From Salinisphaera sp. Q1T1-3 (GTDB taxonomy: Bacteria > Pseudomonadota > Gammaproteobacteria > Nevskiales > Salinisphaeraceae): a stretch of DNA of 64,000 bases. Location of the stretch: assembly GCF_003602005.1 (NCBI RefSeq), contig NZ_QZWD01000005.1:159471-223470 (forward strand). Reading direction: 5' to 3'. Made by a program: the position numbers and the translations under genes. The notes below the pieces were generated by a model, which worked only from the letters and a program-made list of their open reading frames with translations, searched no databases and had not been told where the DNA came from. Below, in pieces: positions 46,197-55,553 of this stretch (position 1 is its first letter; each line of letters opens with the position of its first letter).

Positions 46197-47003
46197 TCAC
46201 CACCAATGTTCGCCCAAGATCAGTTCCAGTACCAATTTGCTGCCGAAATAGGCCAGCACCAGCAGCACATAGCCCACCAGCACGCCGCGTACCGCGAGCC
46301 GGCCGCGCCAGCCGTAGCGCCAGCGGCCGAACAGCAGCACCGCGAACACCAGCCACGCCACAACCGACAGGACCGCTTTGTGGGCCAGGTGCTGGGCGAA
46401 CAGATGATCGATGAACAGGGCGCCGGTGGCGATCGCCAGGCTCAACAGAAAGAAGCCGCCCCCGATGAGCCGGAACAGCAACGTCTCCATAGTCTGCAGC
46501 GGCGGCAGGGTCGTGAACACGCCGGACGGCGGGCGTCGCCGCAGCTGGCGATGCTGCATCGACAGCACGGCGGCCTGGACCGCACCGAGCGTGAGCAATC
46601 CATAAGCCAGGATCGACAGCAGGATATGGGCCTGGATCGGCCAGTCGAGCGCTTCGCGTGCGCCGTTGGGATCAGGCACGAGGAGACCGGCGATCGCACA
46701 CAGGCCGGCAACCGGATACATGACCAGCCCGAGCGCGCCGACCGATTCGCGCAGCGAGAACAGCCAGAGCAGCAGCGCCGCCTGCCACGCGAACAGCGAC
46801 AACGCCGTGCCCAGGCCGATGATCATCGCCCCGGCGTGCAGCGTCATGTGCACCAGCGCGACCAGCTGCATCAGCAGGCCGAGACCGGCCAGCAGCGTGA
46901 CCGGCAGATAGGCCGCACCCCGGGCATGATGTTGCCATACCGCACGCGTGGCGCCGGCGTAGGCCAGCGCGGCGATGAGGACTTCGATGACCACGAACGT
47001 CAT
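46197..47003 (-). CDS. ypjD: Cytochrome c assembly-like inner-membrane protein (YpjD/CcsA type)
   Basis: A 268-residue integral membrane protein with eight or so hydrophobic segments. The pattern of conserved tryptophan-poor segments, including LSILAYGLLTLGAVQAAVLSMQHRQLRRRPP, HLAHKAVLSVVAWLVFAVLLFGRWRYGWRGR, matches the CcsA/ResC-like YpjD family whose gene commonly stands next to ffh in gammaproteobacteria. ATG 47003 was taken; a TTG nine bases upstream also exists. The cellular role of YpjD is not established here. It is divergent from ffh. Confidence 0.85.
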   Translation of the reverse strand: MTFVVIEVLIAALAYAGATRAVWQHHARGAAYLPVTLLAGLGLLMQLVALVHMTLHAGAMIIGLGTALSLFAWQAALLLWLFSLRESVGALGLVMYPVAGLCAIAGLLVPDPNGAREALDWPIQAHILLSILAYGLLTLGAVQAAVLSMQHRQLRRRPPSGVFTTLPPLQTMETLLFRLIGGGFFLLSLAIATGALFIDHLFAQHLAHKAVLSVVAWLVFAVLLFGRWRYGWRGRLAVRGVLVGYVLLVLAYFGSKLVLELILGEHWW

Positions 47004-47060
47004 CGCGAACAATTGTCAGGCGCATTCATCCCGTCATTGTGCCGTATTTCGTGCCCGACA

Positions 47061-47088
47061 AACGATGACGCGCCATCATCGTTATAAT
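47061..47088 (+). promoter_or_regulatory. ffh promoter with 8-bp inverted repeat
   Basis: A consensus -10 TATAAT lies at 47083-47088, without a convincing -35. An inverted repeat AACGATGA (47061-47068) and TCATCGTT (47076-47083) overlaps its start, an arrangement suited to a regulator or to a cruciform. It lies in the divergent gap with ypjD. Confidence 0.5.
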
Positions 47089-47215
47089 GGCACTGTAAAA
47101 GACCGGTCCGTGGCGGCATCGATCGTCGATCGCATGGCTTCGTCGCGCCGTCCGGCGACGACGTTCCGTGCCGTACGGCGCGGACCACGTGATACGAGAT
47201 TCAACGGATCCCTGC

Positions 47216-48625
47216 ATGTTCGACTCTCTGAGTGATCGGCTCAATCGCAGCTTCAAGACGCTGTCCGGCCGCGGTCGTCTGACCGAGGACAACATCAAGG
47301 CCACGCTGCGCGAAGTGCGCATGGCACTGCTCGAGGCCGACGTGGCGCTGCCCGTGGTCAAGCAGTTCATCGAGGACATCCGGGCCAGAGCGGTCGGCTC
47401 GGAGGTGATGTCCAGCCTCACGCCCGGCCAGGCGCTGGTCAAGATCGTGCGCGATGAACTCACCAAGCTGCTCGGTGAGGCCAACGAATCGCTAGATCTG
47501 CGCACCAAGCCCCCGGGCGTGGTGCTCATGGCCGGGCTGCAGGGGGCTGGCAAGACCACCTCGGTCGGCAAGCTCGCGCGTTACCTCAAGCAGCGCGAGA
47601 AGAAGTCCGTGATGGTGGTTTCGGCCGACGTCTATCGGCCGGCCGCTATCGATCAGCTCGAGCGCGTGGCCGGGGAGGTCGATGCGGCCTTCCATCCGAG
47701 CGCGTCCACCGACAAGCCGGTCAAGATCGCCAAGTCGGCGCTCGAGGCGGCGCGTCGCGGCTTCTACGACGTGCTGATCGTCGATACGGCGGGCCGTCTC
47801 GGCATCGACGAAAAGATGATGGCCGAGGTGCGCGAGCTGCACGATGTGCTCGACCCGATCGAGACGCTGTTCGTGGTCGATTCCATGACCGGACAGGACG
47901 CCGCGACCACCGCCAAGGCCTTCGGCGATGCGCTGCCGCTGACCGGCGTGGTGCTGACCAAGGTCGACGGCGACGCGCGCGGCGGTGCGGCCCTGTCGGT
48001 GCGCCAGGTCACCGGACGCCCGATCAAGTTCCTCGGCACCGGCGAGAAGCTCGAGGGTCTGGAGCCGTTCCATCCGGACCGGGTGGCATCGCGCATTCTG
48101 GGCATGGGCGATGTGCTCTCGCTGGTCGAGGAGGCCGAGCAGAAGGTCGACCGCGACAAGGCCGACAAGCTCGCCAAGAAGCTCAAGAAGGGCAAGGGCT
48201 TCGATCTCGACGATCTGGCCGATCAGCTGCGCCAGATGCAGGAAATGGGCGGTATCGGTGCGCTCATGGAAAAAATGCCCGGCGGTGCCCAGATGCCCAA
48301 GGGCATGGCCGCCGCCGCAGACGAGACCCAGGTCACCAAGATGCTCGCCATCGTGGATTCCATGACGCGTCAGGAGCGCAGTTTCCCGGATGTGATCAAG
48401 GCCTCGCGCAAGCGACGTATCGCGGCGGGCTCCGGGACTCAGGTCCAGGACATCAATCGTCTGCTCAAGCAACACACGCAGATGCGCAAGATGATGAAGA
48501 AAATGAAGGGGGGCGGCATGAAGAAGATGATGCGCGCCATGCAGGGCATGGGCGGCGGTGGCGCCGGCGGCGGCATGCCGCCAGGTATGGGCGGCAACAA
48601 TCTGCCGCCCGGCATGGGCCGCTGA
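47216..48625 (+). CDS. ffh: Signal recognition particle protein Ffh
   Basis: Ffh binds 4.5S RNA and nascent signal anchors and delivers ribosomes to FtsY. The 469-residue protein has the N domain from MFDSLSDRLNRSFKTLSGRG, the G domain with GLQGAGKTTSVGKLA, VVSADVYRPAAIDQL, DTAGRLGIDEKMM and TKVDGDARGGAALS, and the Met-rich M domain with MQEMGGIGALMEKMPGG. The Gly/Met tail (GGGGAGGGMPPGMGG) is normal. ATG 47216 is preferred; the frame upstream adds 16 atypical residues. Confidence 0.97.
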   Translation: MFDSLSDRLNRSFKTLSGRGRLTEDNIKATLREVRMALLEADVALPVVKQFIEDIRARAVGSEVMSSLTPGQALVKIVRDELTKLLGEANESLDLRTKPPGVVLMAGLQGAGKTTSVGKLARYLKQREKKSVMVVSADVYRPAAIDQLERVAGEVDAAFHPSASTDKPVKIAKSALEAARRGFYDVLIVDTAGRLGIDEKMMAEVRELHDVLDPIETLFVVDSMTGQDAATTAKAFGDALPLTGVVLTKVDGDARGGAALSVRQVTGRPIKFLGTGEKLEGLEPFHPDRVASRILGMGDVLSLVEEAEQKVDRDKADKLAKKLKKGKGFDLDDLADQLRQMQEMGGIGALMEKMPGGAQMPKGMAAAADETQVTKMLAIVDSMTRQERSFPDVIKASRKRRIAAGSGTQVQDINRLLKQHTQMRKMMKKMKGGGMKKMMRAMQGMGGGGAGGGMPPGMGGNNLPPGMGR

Positions 48626-48678
48626 GTCAATGCCGGCACCGGGTCGGATGACGCCGGTGGTCGAACGCGCAATACAAG

Positions 48679-48707
48679 TTTCCAATTCGCGGCAAGAAGC
48701 GTACAAT
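48679..48707 (+). promoter_or_regulatory. Candidate sigma-70 promoter of rpsP
   Basis: TTTCCA (48679-48684), 17 bp, TACAAT (48702-48707), about 90 bp before rpsP. The -10 is good, the -35 weak. Confidence 0.5.
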
Positions 48708-48798
48708 GCGCGATCTTTGAATGCGGCCACTTGCATCCGATGCTGTCGCATTGACGATCTAGAAGCCATTAAGGCCCCAACAGTAGTCACTATCCGCT

Positions 48799-49209
48799 AT
48801 GGTCAAAATCCGGCTCGCACGCTCCGGCGCCAAGAAGCGCCCGTTCTACCACATCGTGGTCACCGACAAGCGCAATGCGCGCGATGGTCGCTACATCGAG
48901 CGTCTCGGCTTCTTCAACCCGGTGGCCGTCGGCGGTGAAGTGCCGCTCCGGCTCGACGTCGAGCGCGTCGAATACTGGAAGTCTCACGGTGCCCAGCTTT
49001 CCGAACGCGTGACGAATCTCGTCAAGTCGTTCAACAAGCATGGCGAAGGTGAAGCCGCAGTGCGCGCGGCACCGCCGGTCTCCAAGGCCAAGGAAGCCGC
49101 GAACCAGCAGGTCCCGGCAGGTGCAACGGGCGATGTCTCCGACGCCGGCCCGGAAACCGCCGAGCAGAAGACCGACGAGTCCGGCCTGGGCGAGCAGCCG
49201 CAGGGCTGA
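48799..49209 (+). CDS. rpsP: 30S ribosomal protein S16 with C-terminal extension
   Basis: S16 is a primary 30S assembly protein. The core [41 protein letters not shown] is canonical. The total length is 136 residues against about 82 in E. coli; the extension from about residue 85 ([20 protein letters not shown] onward) is Ala/Glu-rich and likely unstructured. rimM starts 31 bp later. The block rpsP-rimM-trmD-rplS is conserved but here is opened between rimM and trmD. Confidence 0.96.
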   Translation: MVKIRLARSGAKKRPFYHIVVTDKRNARDGRYIERLGFFNPVAVGGEVPLRLDVERVEYWKSHGAQLSERVTNLVKSFNKHGEGEAAVRAAPPVSKAKEAANQQVPAGATGDVSDAGPETAEQKTDESGLGEQPQG

Positions 49210-49240
49210 ACCGGCGTCCCGCGCCGCGTTTCGACCTGAT

Positions 49241-49771
49241 ATGGCGAGTACGACGCCCGAGCGTCCCGTCGTACTCGGCCAAGTGCATGGCCTGTTCGGT
49301 ATCCGCGGATGGATCAAGGTCTATTCCTTCACGCGGCCCCGCGAGGCCATTCTCGACCATGAACGCTGGTGGATCGGCCGTGCCGACGAGGCACGGCCAT
49401 TTCGTGTTCTGGAAGGACGCTATCAGGGCAAGACCCTGGTTGCCCGGCTTGCCGATGACGACGGCGAGCCGCTAGCTGATCGCGACGCCGCCGTTGCCCT
49501 GTTGGAGCAGGACATCGCCGTCGAGCGGGCAACGTTGCCCGATCCCGCACCGGGCGAGTACTACTGGGTCGATCTCATCGGCCTGAATGTGCAGACCACG
49601 CAGGACATCCCGCTTGGCCGGGTGACGGCCATGATGGAGACAGGCGCGAACGATGTGCTGGTGGTCACCGGTGATCGAGAACGGCTCATTCCCCTCGTTG
49701 CAGACGAATTCGTGATCGATGTCGATTTCGAGGCGAACCGCATGACCGTCGACTGGGACCCGGAATTCTAG
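49241..49771 (+). CDS. rimM: 16S rRNA processing protein RimM
   Basis: RimM helps maturation of the 30S head domain and interacts with S19. The 176-residue protein has the N-terminal RimM domain (VVLGQVHGLFGIRGWIKVYSFT) and a PRC-barrel-type C-terminal domain (GEYYWVDLIGLNVQTTQDIPLGRVTAMMETGANDVLVV). ATG 49241 fits; the frame open from 49040 overlaps rpsP and is a shadow. The stop TAG is inside the CTAG target of the element that follows, so the gene ends exactly at the insertion. Confidence 0.96.
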   Translation: MASTTPERPVVLGQVHGLFGIRGWIKVYSFTRPREAILDHERWWIGRADEARPFRVLEGRYQGKTLVARLADDDGEPLADRDAAVALLEQDIAVERATLPDPAPGEYYWVDLIGLNVQTTQDIPLGRVTAMMETGANDVLVVTGDRERLIPLVADEFVIDVDFEANRMTVDWDPEF

Positions 49772-50292
49772 GGCCTGTTGATGTGTCGTTCGCGCCGTAT
49801 TGGTGAGCGCGAACCGGGCCAGCCAAGACGCGTGTCGCCGTATTTTGGCGCGCCCTGATCCAGACGCACAACGCGCCATTCGAGATGTCTGCCTCAAGCC
49901 GGCGGCTCAGGGCGTGTCTGTCGGCAAGCCAGCGCGGGCCAGGGCGCGTACCGAGTCTTCGCAGGCTAAGCTGTCCGGCACGAAGTCGTGCCGAATCGGG
50001 ATACGCGCTCAGACGACGTCACCGTTGCCCGCAGGCATAGTCATGTCGAAGCAGCCGACAGGACATGCCCTGGTCCACGGGTTGTGCCATCAGCGGCGGC
50101 CTGCAACGTGCGATGAACGCACTCACGTCGCATCGACACGCCCCGGGTTTTGTGGGGGTGTCGTGCGAATCGGCGCGGGGCGTCCCGCGGTGTCGCCGAC
50201 CTGTGTCGGTACCTGCCTGGCGCCGCGACCAGCGCGGTGCCGAGGGCGATTGACGAATGCCAACGCGGCTGCTCGGCGGCAACATCAACAGG
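49772..50292. mobile_element. Family A-type element, copy 4 (521 bp, unrelated interior) between rimM and trmD
   Basis: The left end GGCCTGTTGATGTGTCGTTC follows CTAG, and the right end AACATCAACAGG lies at 50281-50292. The last bases have changed (TCTC follows instead of CTAG). The interior is not obviously the same as copies 1 and 5; only short stretches, such as CGCAGGCATAG, recur. No protein-coding frame is supported. Its ends make it a longer derivative or a composite. Confidence 0.65.
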
Positions 50293-50310
50293 TCTCAGGA
50301 GATCCATTTC

Positions 50311-51063
50311 GTGCGTATTGATGCCGTCACATTGTTTCCCGAATGGGTCGACCAGCTCGAGCAGTTCGGTGTCGTGGGACGCGGCCTGAGAGAGCAGCGT
50401 CTGACGCTGGCCACCTGGAATCCGCGCGATCACGCCGTGCGTGCCGATCGTCGCATCGATGATCGACCTTACGGAGGCGGGCCGGGGATGGTCATGCAGG
50501 CGACGCCGTTATCGACGACGTTGGCCGCTATCCGGCGCGATCGGGGTGACGACGGCGCGCCGGTCGTATTGATGTCGCCGGCCGGCGAGCGTTTCGACCA
50601 CGCATGGGCGAGTCGTCTGGCGGCCAGCCCCGGTTTCGTCGTCGTCTGCGGGCGCTATGAAGGCATCGATCAACGCTTTGTCGACAGCGAGGTCGATATT
50701 GAACTGTCGATCGGCGACTACGTGCTGTCCGGCGGTGAGCTGCCCGCCATGACGGTCATCGACGCGGTGGCCCGTCTGCAGACCGGGGTACTCGGCGATG
50801 CCCGATCGGCGGCCGAGGACTCGTTCGCCGTCAGCGGGCTGGACCATCCGCACTATACGCGTCCGCCGGTCATCGACGGGCCACAAGGGCAGGTGCCGGA
50901 CGTGCTGCTGTCCGGTGATCATGCCGCGATCGCCCGCTGGCGCGAAAAACGCGCGCTCGGTCTGACGTGGCTGCGTCGGCCGGGCCTGCTGGCCGAGCTG
51001 GCGCTTTCCGAGCGCCAGGTTGGGCTGTTGCAGGAATTCATCGCCGAGCAGGACGCCGATTGA
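50311..51063 (+). CDS. trmD: tRNA (guanine-N1-)-methyltransferase TrmD
   Basis: TrmD methylates N1 of G37 in tRNAs with a G36G37 pair and prevents +1 frameshifting. The 250-residue SPOUT protein begins VRIDAVTLFPEWVDQLEQFGVVGRG. DDRPYGGGPGMVMQ, VVVCGRYEGIDQRFVDSEVDIELSIGDYVLSGGELPAM (S-adenosylmethionine knot) and SGLDHPHYTRPP are diagnostic. GTG 50311 is used, with CAGGAG at 50296-50301; the frame upstream runs into the element. The element end lies 18 bp before the start. Confidence 0.97.
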   Translation: MRIDAVTLFPEWVDQLEQFGVVGRGLREQRLTLATWNPRDHAVRADRRIDDRPYGGGPGMVMQATPLSTTLAAIRRDRGDDGAPVVLMSPAGERFDHAWASRLAASPGFVVVCGRYEGIDQRFVDSEVDIELSIGDYVLSGGELPAMTVIDAVARLQTGVLGDARSAAEDSFAVSGLDHPHYTRPPVIDGPQGQVPDVLLSGDHAAIARWREKRALGLTWLRRPGLLAELALSERQVGLLQEFIAEQDAD

Positions 51064-51227
51064 CGCGCCCGTCCGGCGCTCGCCGTGTCCGCGCTAAGCG
51101 TTGCGGAGTGTGTCTGCGCGAGGTGGCTGGCGGCCGGTTTCGAGCGCTGCCAGACCGGGCCGCCCGGTCCGGGGTGAGAGCGTGTGGCATCGATGTCCAA
51201 AAATCGGCGAAAAAACTGTTTTTCAGG

Positions 51228-51256
51228 GTCACAAAGGTCAGGCGTTCCGGTATAAT
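51228..51256 (+). promoter_or_regulatory. Sigma-70 promoter of rplS
   Basis: A perfect -10 TATAAT (51251-51256) with GTCACA (51228-51233) 17 bp upstream lies 54 bp before the rplS start. rplS therefore has its own promoter, in a 246-bp gap after trmD that is wider than usual. Confidence 0.75.
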
Positions 51257-51309
51257 CCGCCGACTTTAGAAGCCCACCCACGGCTCGAACACGACTTGCG
51301 AGGCAGGCC

Positions 51310-51657
51310 ATGAGCAACATCATCGACGAATTGGAAGCCGAACAGAAAAGCGGCAAGAACATCCCGGACTTCTCGGCTGGTGATACCGTCGTGGTGCAGG
51401 TGCGTGTGGTCGAGGGCGAACGGGAACGCCTGCAGGCGTTCGAAGGCGTCGTCATCGCCAAGCGCAACCGCGGCCTCAATTCGGCCTTCACCGTACGCAA
51501 GGTCTCCCACGGCGAAGGCGTGGAGCGTGTCTTCCAGACGTTCTCCCCCGGTATCGCCGAGATCAAGGTGCTTCGTCGGGGCGACGTCCGTCGCGCCAAG
51601 CTGTACTTCCTGCGCGAGCGCAGCGGCAAGTCGGCTCGTATTCGCGAAAAGCTCTAG
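51310..51657 (+). CDS. rplS: 50S ribosomal protein L19
   Basis: L19 lies at the subunit interface near bridge B6/B8. The 115-residue protein shows [79 protein letters not shown], a canonical sequence of normal length. Its stop TAG forms a CTAG followed by an 11-bp tandem duplication (TAGGGCGCTTC twice, 51655-51676), without a recognisable inverted-end element. A terminator is 113 bp downstream. Confidence 0.98.
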   Translation: MSNIIDELEAEQKSGKNIPDFSAGDTVVVQVRVVEGERERLQAFEGVVIAKRNRGLNSAFTVRKVSHGEGVERVFQTFSPGIAEIKVLRRGDVRRAKLYFLRERSGKSARIREKL

Positions 51658-51769
51658 GGCGCTTCTAGGGCGCTTCGTCACGAGATAGACGGCCGCTGGC
51701 CCTTCGGGTCGCCCCCGGCCTACTTCGTGACGACACGACCTGAGCACGCGGATACGCGATGCGATAGAA

Positions 51770-51794
51770 AAAGCGCCCGTCGGGCGCTTTTTTT
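51770..51794 (+). terminator. Rho-independent terminator after rplS
   Basis: The inverted repeat AAAGCGCCCG / CGGGCGCTTT (51770-51779 and 51781-51790) is followed by seven T (51788-51794). It ends the rpsP-rplS region. Confidence 0.9.
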
Positions 51795-51892
51795 GGATAT
51801 CGTCTGCGATGGCGCGAAGACGATCGCGTGAACGATTCCGTAACCGCTCGGGTAGGTGTTGCAGACCGCGCCCGGCAGCGGTCAAGCGGCGG

Positions 51893-52405
51893 TCAGTCGT
51901 TGCCGGTATCCGCGAGAATACGCGTGACGCCGATCAAGCGGGCGCGCCAGTAGTCTCCGGCCAGGGACACTCGTCGTACGCCGCCACCGGCGTTTGTCGC
52001 GCCGGGCAGGGTGACCACGGCAACGCTCTCGCTGGCCAGTACGCCGACGGTGAGTCGGCCCTTGCCGTCCGGCGTGTCCAGGCGGAAGAACACGAGATCG
52101 CCGGGCTCGGCGGCGTCGAGTGAAATCGGTACGCCCGCACTGAGCTGATCGGCCAGGGTGCGCGGCAGGCTGCGCCCGTTCTGTCGATAGGCGTAATAGG
52201 CCAGCCCGGCATCGTCGTACTGATCCGGGCCGGCCATGTTGGGCGCGTAGGCGTCGCCGATCTGTGCCAGTGCCGTGGAGGCCACGGTCTGGCGCTCGGG
52301 CGAGGTCTGCTCGAGACTCTTTTCAACGCTTTCAGTCTGCGGGGCGCCGGCACAGCCTGCCAGGAGCAGGGCAGTCGCCAGACCGCCGATCAACGGCTTG
52401 AACAT
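51893..52405 (-). CDS. Lipoprotein with degenerate NlpC/P60 domain
   Basis: A 170-residue protein with a lipoprotein signal (MFKPLIGGLATALLLAGCAG). The remainder has the size and pattern of NlpC/P60 endopeptidases: TALAQIGDAYAPNMAGPDQYDDAGLAYYAY and RSLPRTLADQLSAGVPISLDAAEPGDLVFFRL, equal to the usual segment after the active Cys and the PGDLVFF motif. The catalytic DCSG is replaced by DDAG, and the His position reads TVGVLA, so it looks catalytically dead. ATG 52405 gives the clean signal peptide; an upstream ATG at 52426 exists. It follows trxB on the same strand, 90 bp away. Confidence 0.75.
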   Translation of the reverse strand: MFKPLIGGLATALLLAGCAGAPQTESVEKSLEQTSPERQTVASTALAQIGDAYAPNMAGPDQYDDAGLAYYAYRQNGRSLPRTLADQLSAGVPISLDAAEPGDLVFFRLDTPDGKGRLTVGVLASESVAVVTLPGATNAGGGVRRVSLAGDYWRARLIGVTRILADTGND

Positions 52406-52495
52406 GCAAACACACGAACGTGTCATCTGAATGTCGTCATGATGCCGCAAGCGAGACGGGCTGCCCAGCAGCTTGGCCGGACAGCCCGTTGCCAT

Positions 52496-53635
<1,140 letters not shown>

Positions 53636-53686
53636 TCATCGAAGTAGCGCCGTGTCGCCGGGCGACTCGGCCCAAGGGGAAATCGC

Positions 53687-55552
53687 GTGGCTGGACAACC
53701 GTCGTTCTTCCGGCGTGTCATCGGGGGACTGTGGCGCACGGTGGCGTTGCTGTATTCGCTGCTGTTCCTGGCGATACTGATCGCCATTCCGGTAGGGCTC
53801 TATTTCGTGTTCAACGCACCGCCGACACCGGTGCCGCAGCAGGCCGTGCTCGTGGTCGATCCGAGTGACACGCTGGTCGAGCAGCCGGATGTCGTGGGCT
53901 CGCTGATCGGCGGACTGTTCTCCGACGACGAGGAACCGTCGGTGACCCGCGATATCGTCACGGCCCTGGATCGGGCGGCCGATGACGATCGCATCAAGCA
54001 GGTGCTGCTCAAGCTGGATGACTTCAACGGCGCCACGCCGGGCCAATTGCAGGACGTGGTCGCGGCCATTCGGCGCTTCAAGAAAGCCTCGGACAAGCCG
54101 GTCGTGGCCTGGTCCGATGGCTACAATCAGGCCCAGTACGAGCTGGCCAGCCAGGCCGATCGCATCGTGGTCGATCCGCTGGGGTTCGTGCTGCTGCAGG
54201 GCTACGGGGTCTACAACAACTACTACAAGGACGCGCTCGACAAGCTCGGCGTCAACGTCAACGTGTTCCGCGTCGGCAAGTACAAGTCGTATGTCGAGCC
54301 CTACACCCGAAACGATATGTCGCCGGCGGCCCGGGCCGATGCGCTTTCCTGGATGCACTCGCTCTGGGGCACCTACAAGACGATAGTGACCGCCGATCGC
54401 GGGATCGACCCGGATGCGATCGATGCCTATATCGATAGTTATGCCGACCGGCTGACGGCCGATGACGGCAACGCGGCCCGACTGGCACAGGCGGCCGGTC
54501 TGGTCGATTCGGTCGCCTCGCTCGATGCCGTGAGCACGCGCCTGGCCAAGGCCGTCGGCCAGGATGAGCGCACGCATGGTTTCAAGCGCGTCGACACCGC
54601 GGATTATCTCGCCGATACGGACACGGCCACCGGTGACGGCGATCGCATCGCCGTGGTCACCGTCGAGGGTGACATCATCGACGGCGAGAGCACCCCGGGC
54701 TCGGCCGGCGGCGACACGATCGCCCGGCTGATCGACTCCGCTCGTCGCGACGAGCACGTCGCGGGGATGGTCCTGCGGGTGAATTCGCCCGGTGGATCGG
54801 TGACCGCGGCCGAGCGCATCCGGCGTCAGGTCGTGGCGATGCGCGCAGCCGGCAAGCCGGTCGTGGTCTCCATGGCCGGGCTGGCGGCCTCGGGCGGCTA
54901 TTGGATCTCGATGAACGCGGACCAGATCTGGGCAGAGCCGTCGACCATCACCGGTTCGATCGGGATCTTCGCCATCGTGCCGACATTCAACGAGCCGTTG
55001 AACAAGCTCGGCATCCATACCGACGGGGTGGGTACCACCGCACTCTCCGGGGCCATGCGTCTGGATCGTCCGTTGTCGGACCAGGCCCGGCAGATCCTGC
55101 AGGCCGGCATCGAGCACGGCTATCACCAGTTCACGAGCCGTGTGGCCAAAGCGCGCGACATGCCCATCGACAAGGTCGATCGGATCGCCCAGGGCCGGGT
55201 CTGGGCCGGCGCGGATGCCGCCCGGATCGGGCTCGTCGATCATCTGGGCGATGTGACCCAGGCCGAGGCGGCCGCCGCGAAACTGGCCGGGCTCGACCCG
55301 AAAGACTATCGCCTGCAGCCGATGACGCCGCCGTCGAGCTGGCGCGGCGCGCTGTCACAGACTCTGGGCGTGCACATCGCCGAGGCGATGCTGCCGTCCT
55401 GGCTGGCCCGTGCCAGCCAGGACGATGCGCTGTCGTTCCTCAAACGACTGAACGACCCGAACGGGCTGTACGCACGTTGTTTCTGTCGCCTCGATTCGGC
55501 CGGGAGCGCGGCGCAGACGACGCGGATTTCATCGATGTATCGAGGTTTGTGA
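53687..55552 (+). CDS. sppA: Signal peptide peptidase SppA, 67-kDa type
   Basis: SppA (protease IV) degrades released signal peptides in the inner membrane. The 621-residue protein has an N-terminal membrane anchor (LLYSLLFLAILIAIPVGLYFVF), two tandem ClpP-like domains, the catalytic Ser in MAGLAASGGYWISMNADQI and the Lys in DGYNQAQYELASQADRIV-to-KYKSYVEPYTR region of the first half, as in E. coli. The GTG start follows AAGGGGAAATCGC. yqjG starts one base after its stop. Confidence 0.94.
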   Translation: MAGQPSFFRRVIGGLWRTVALLYSLLFLAILIAIPVGLYFVFNAPPTPVPQQAVLVVDPSDTLVEQPDVVGSLIGGLFSDDEEPSVTRDIVTALDRAADDDRIKQVLLKLDDFNGATPGQLQDVVAAIRRFKKASDKPVVAWSDGYNQAQYELASQADRIVVDPLGFVLLQGYGVYNNYYKDALDKLGVNVNVFRVGKYKSYVEPYTRNDMSPAARADALSWMHSLWGTYKTIVTADRGIDPDAIDAYIDSYADRLTADDGNAARLAQAAGLVDSVASLDAVSTRLAKAVGQDERTHGFKRVDTADYLADTDTATGDGDRIAVVTVEGDIIDGESTPGSAGGDTIARLIDSARRDEHVAGMVLRVNSPGGSVTAAERIRRQVVAMRAAGKPVVVSMAGLAASGGYWISMNADQIWAEPSTITGSIGIFAIVPTFNEPLNKLGIHTDGVGTTALSGAMRLDRPLSDQARQILQAGIEHGYHQFTSRVAKARDMPIDKVDRIAQGRVWAGADAARIGLVDHLGDVTQAEAAAAKLAGLDPKDYRLQPMTPPSSWRGALSQTLGVHIAEAMLPSWLARASQDDALSFLKRLNDPNGLYARCFCRLDSAGSAAQTTRISSMYRGL

Positions 55553-55553
55553 C

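Noticed and set aside
51654..51676. Possible family A end after rplS
   Set aside because: Only CTAGGGC is shared; no inverted partner end was found, and an 11-bp tandem duplication explains the text.
53636..55243. 535-residue minus-strand frame
   Set aside because: Antisense to sppA; residue content is the mirrored bias of a GC-rich gene.
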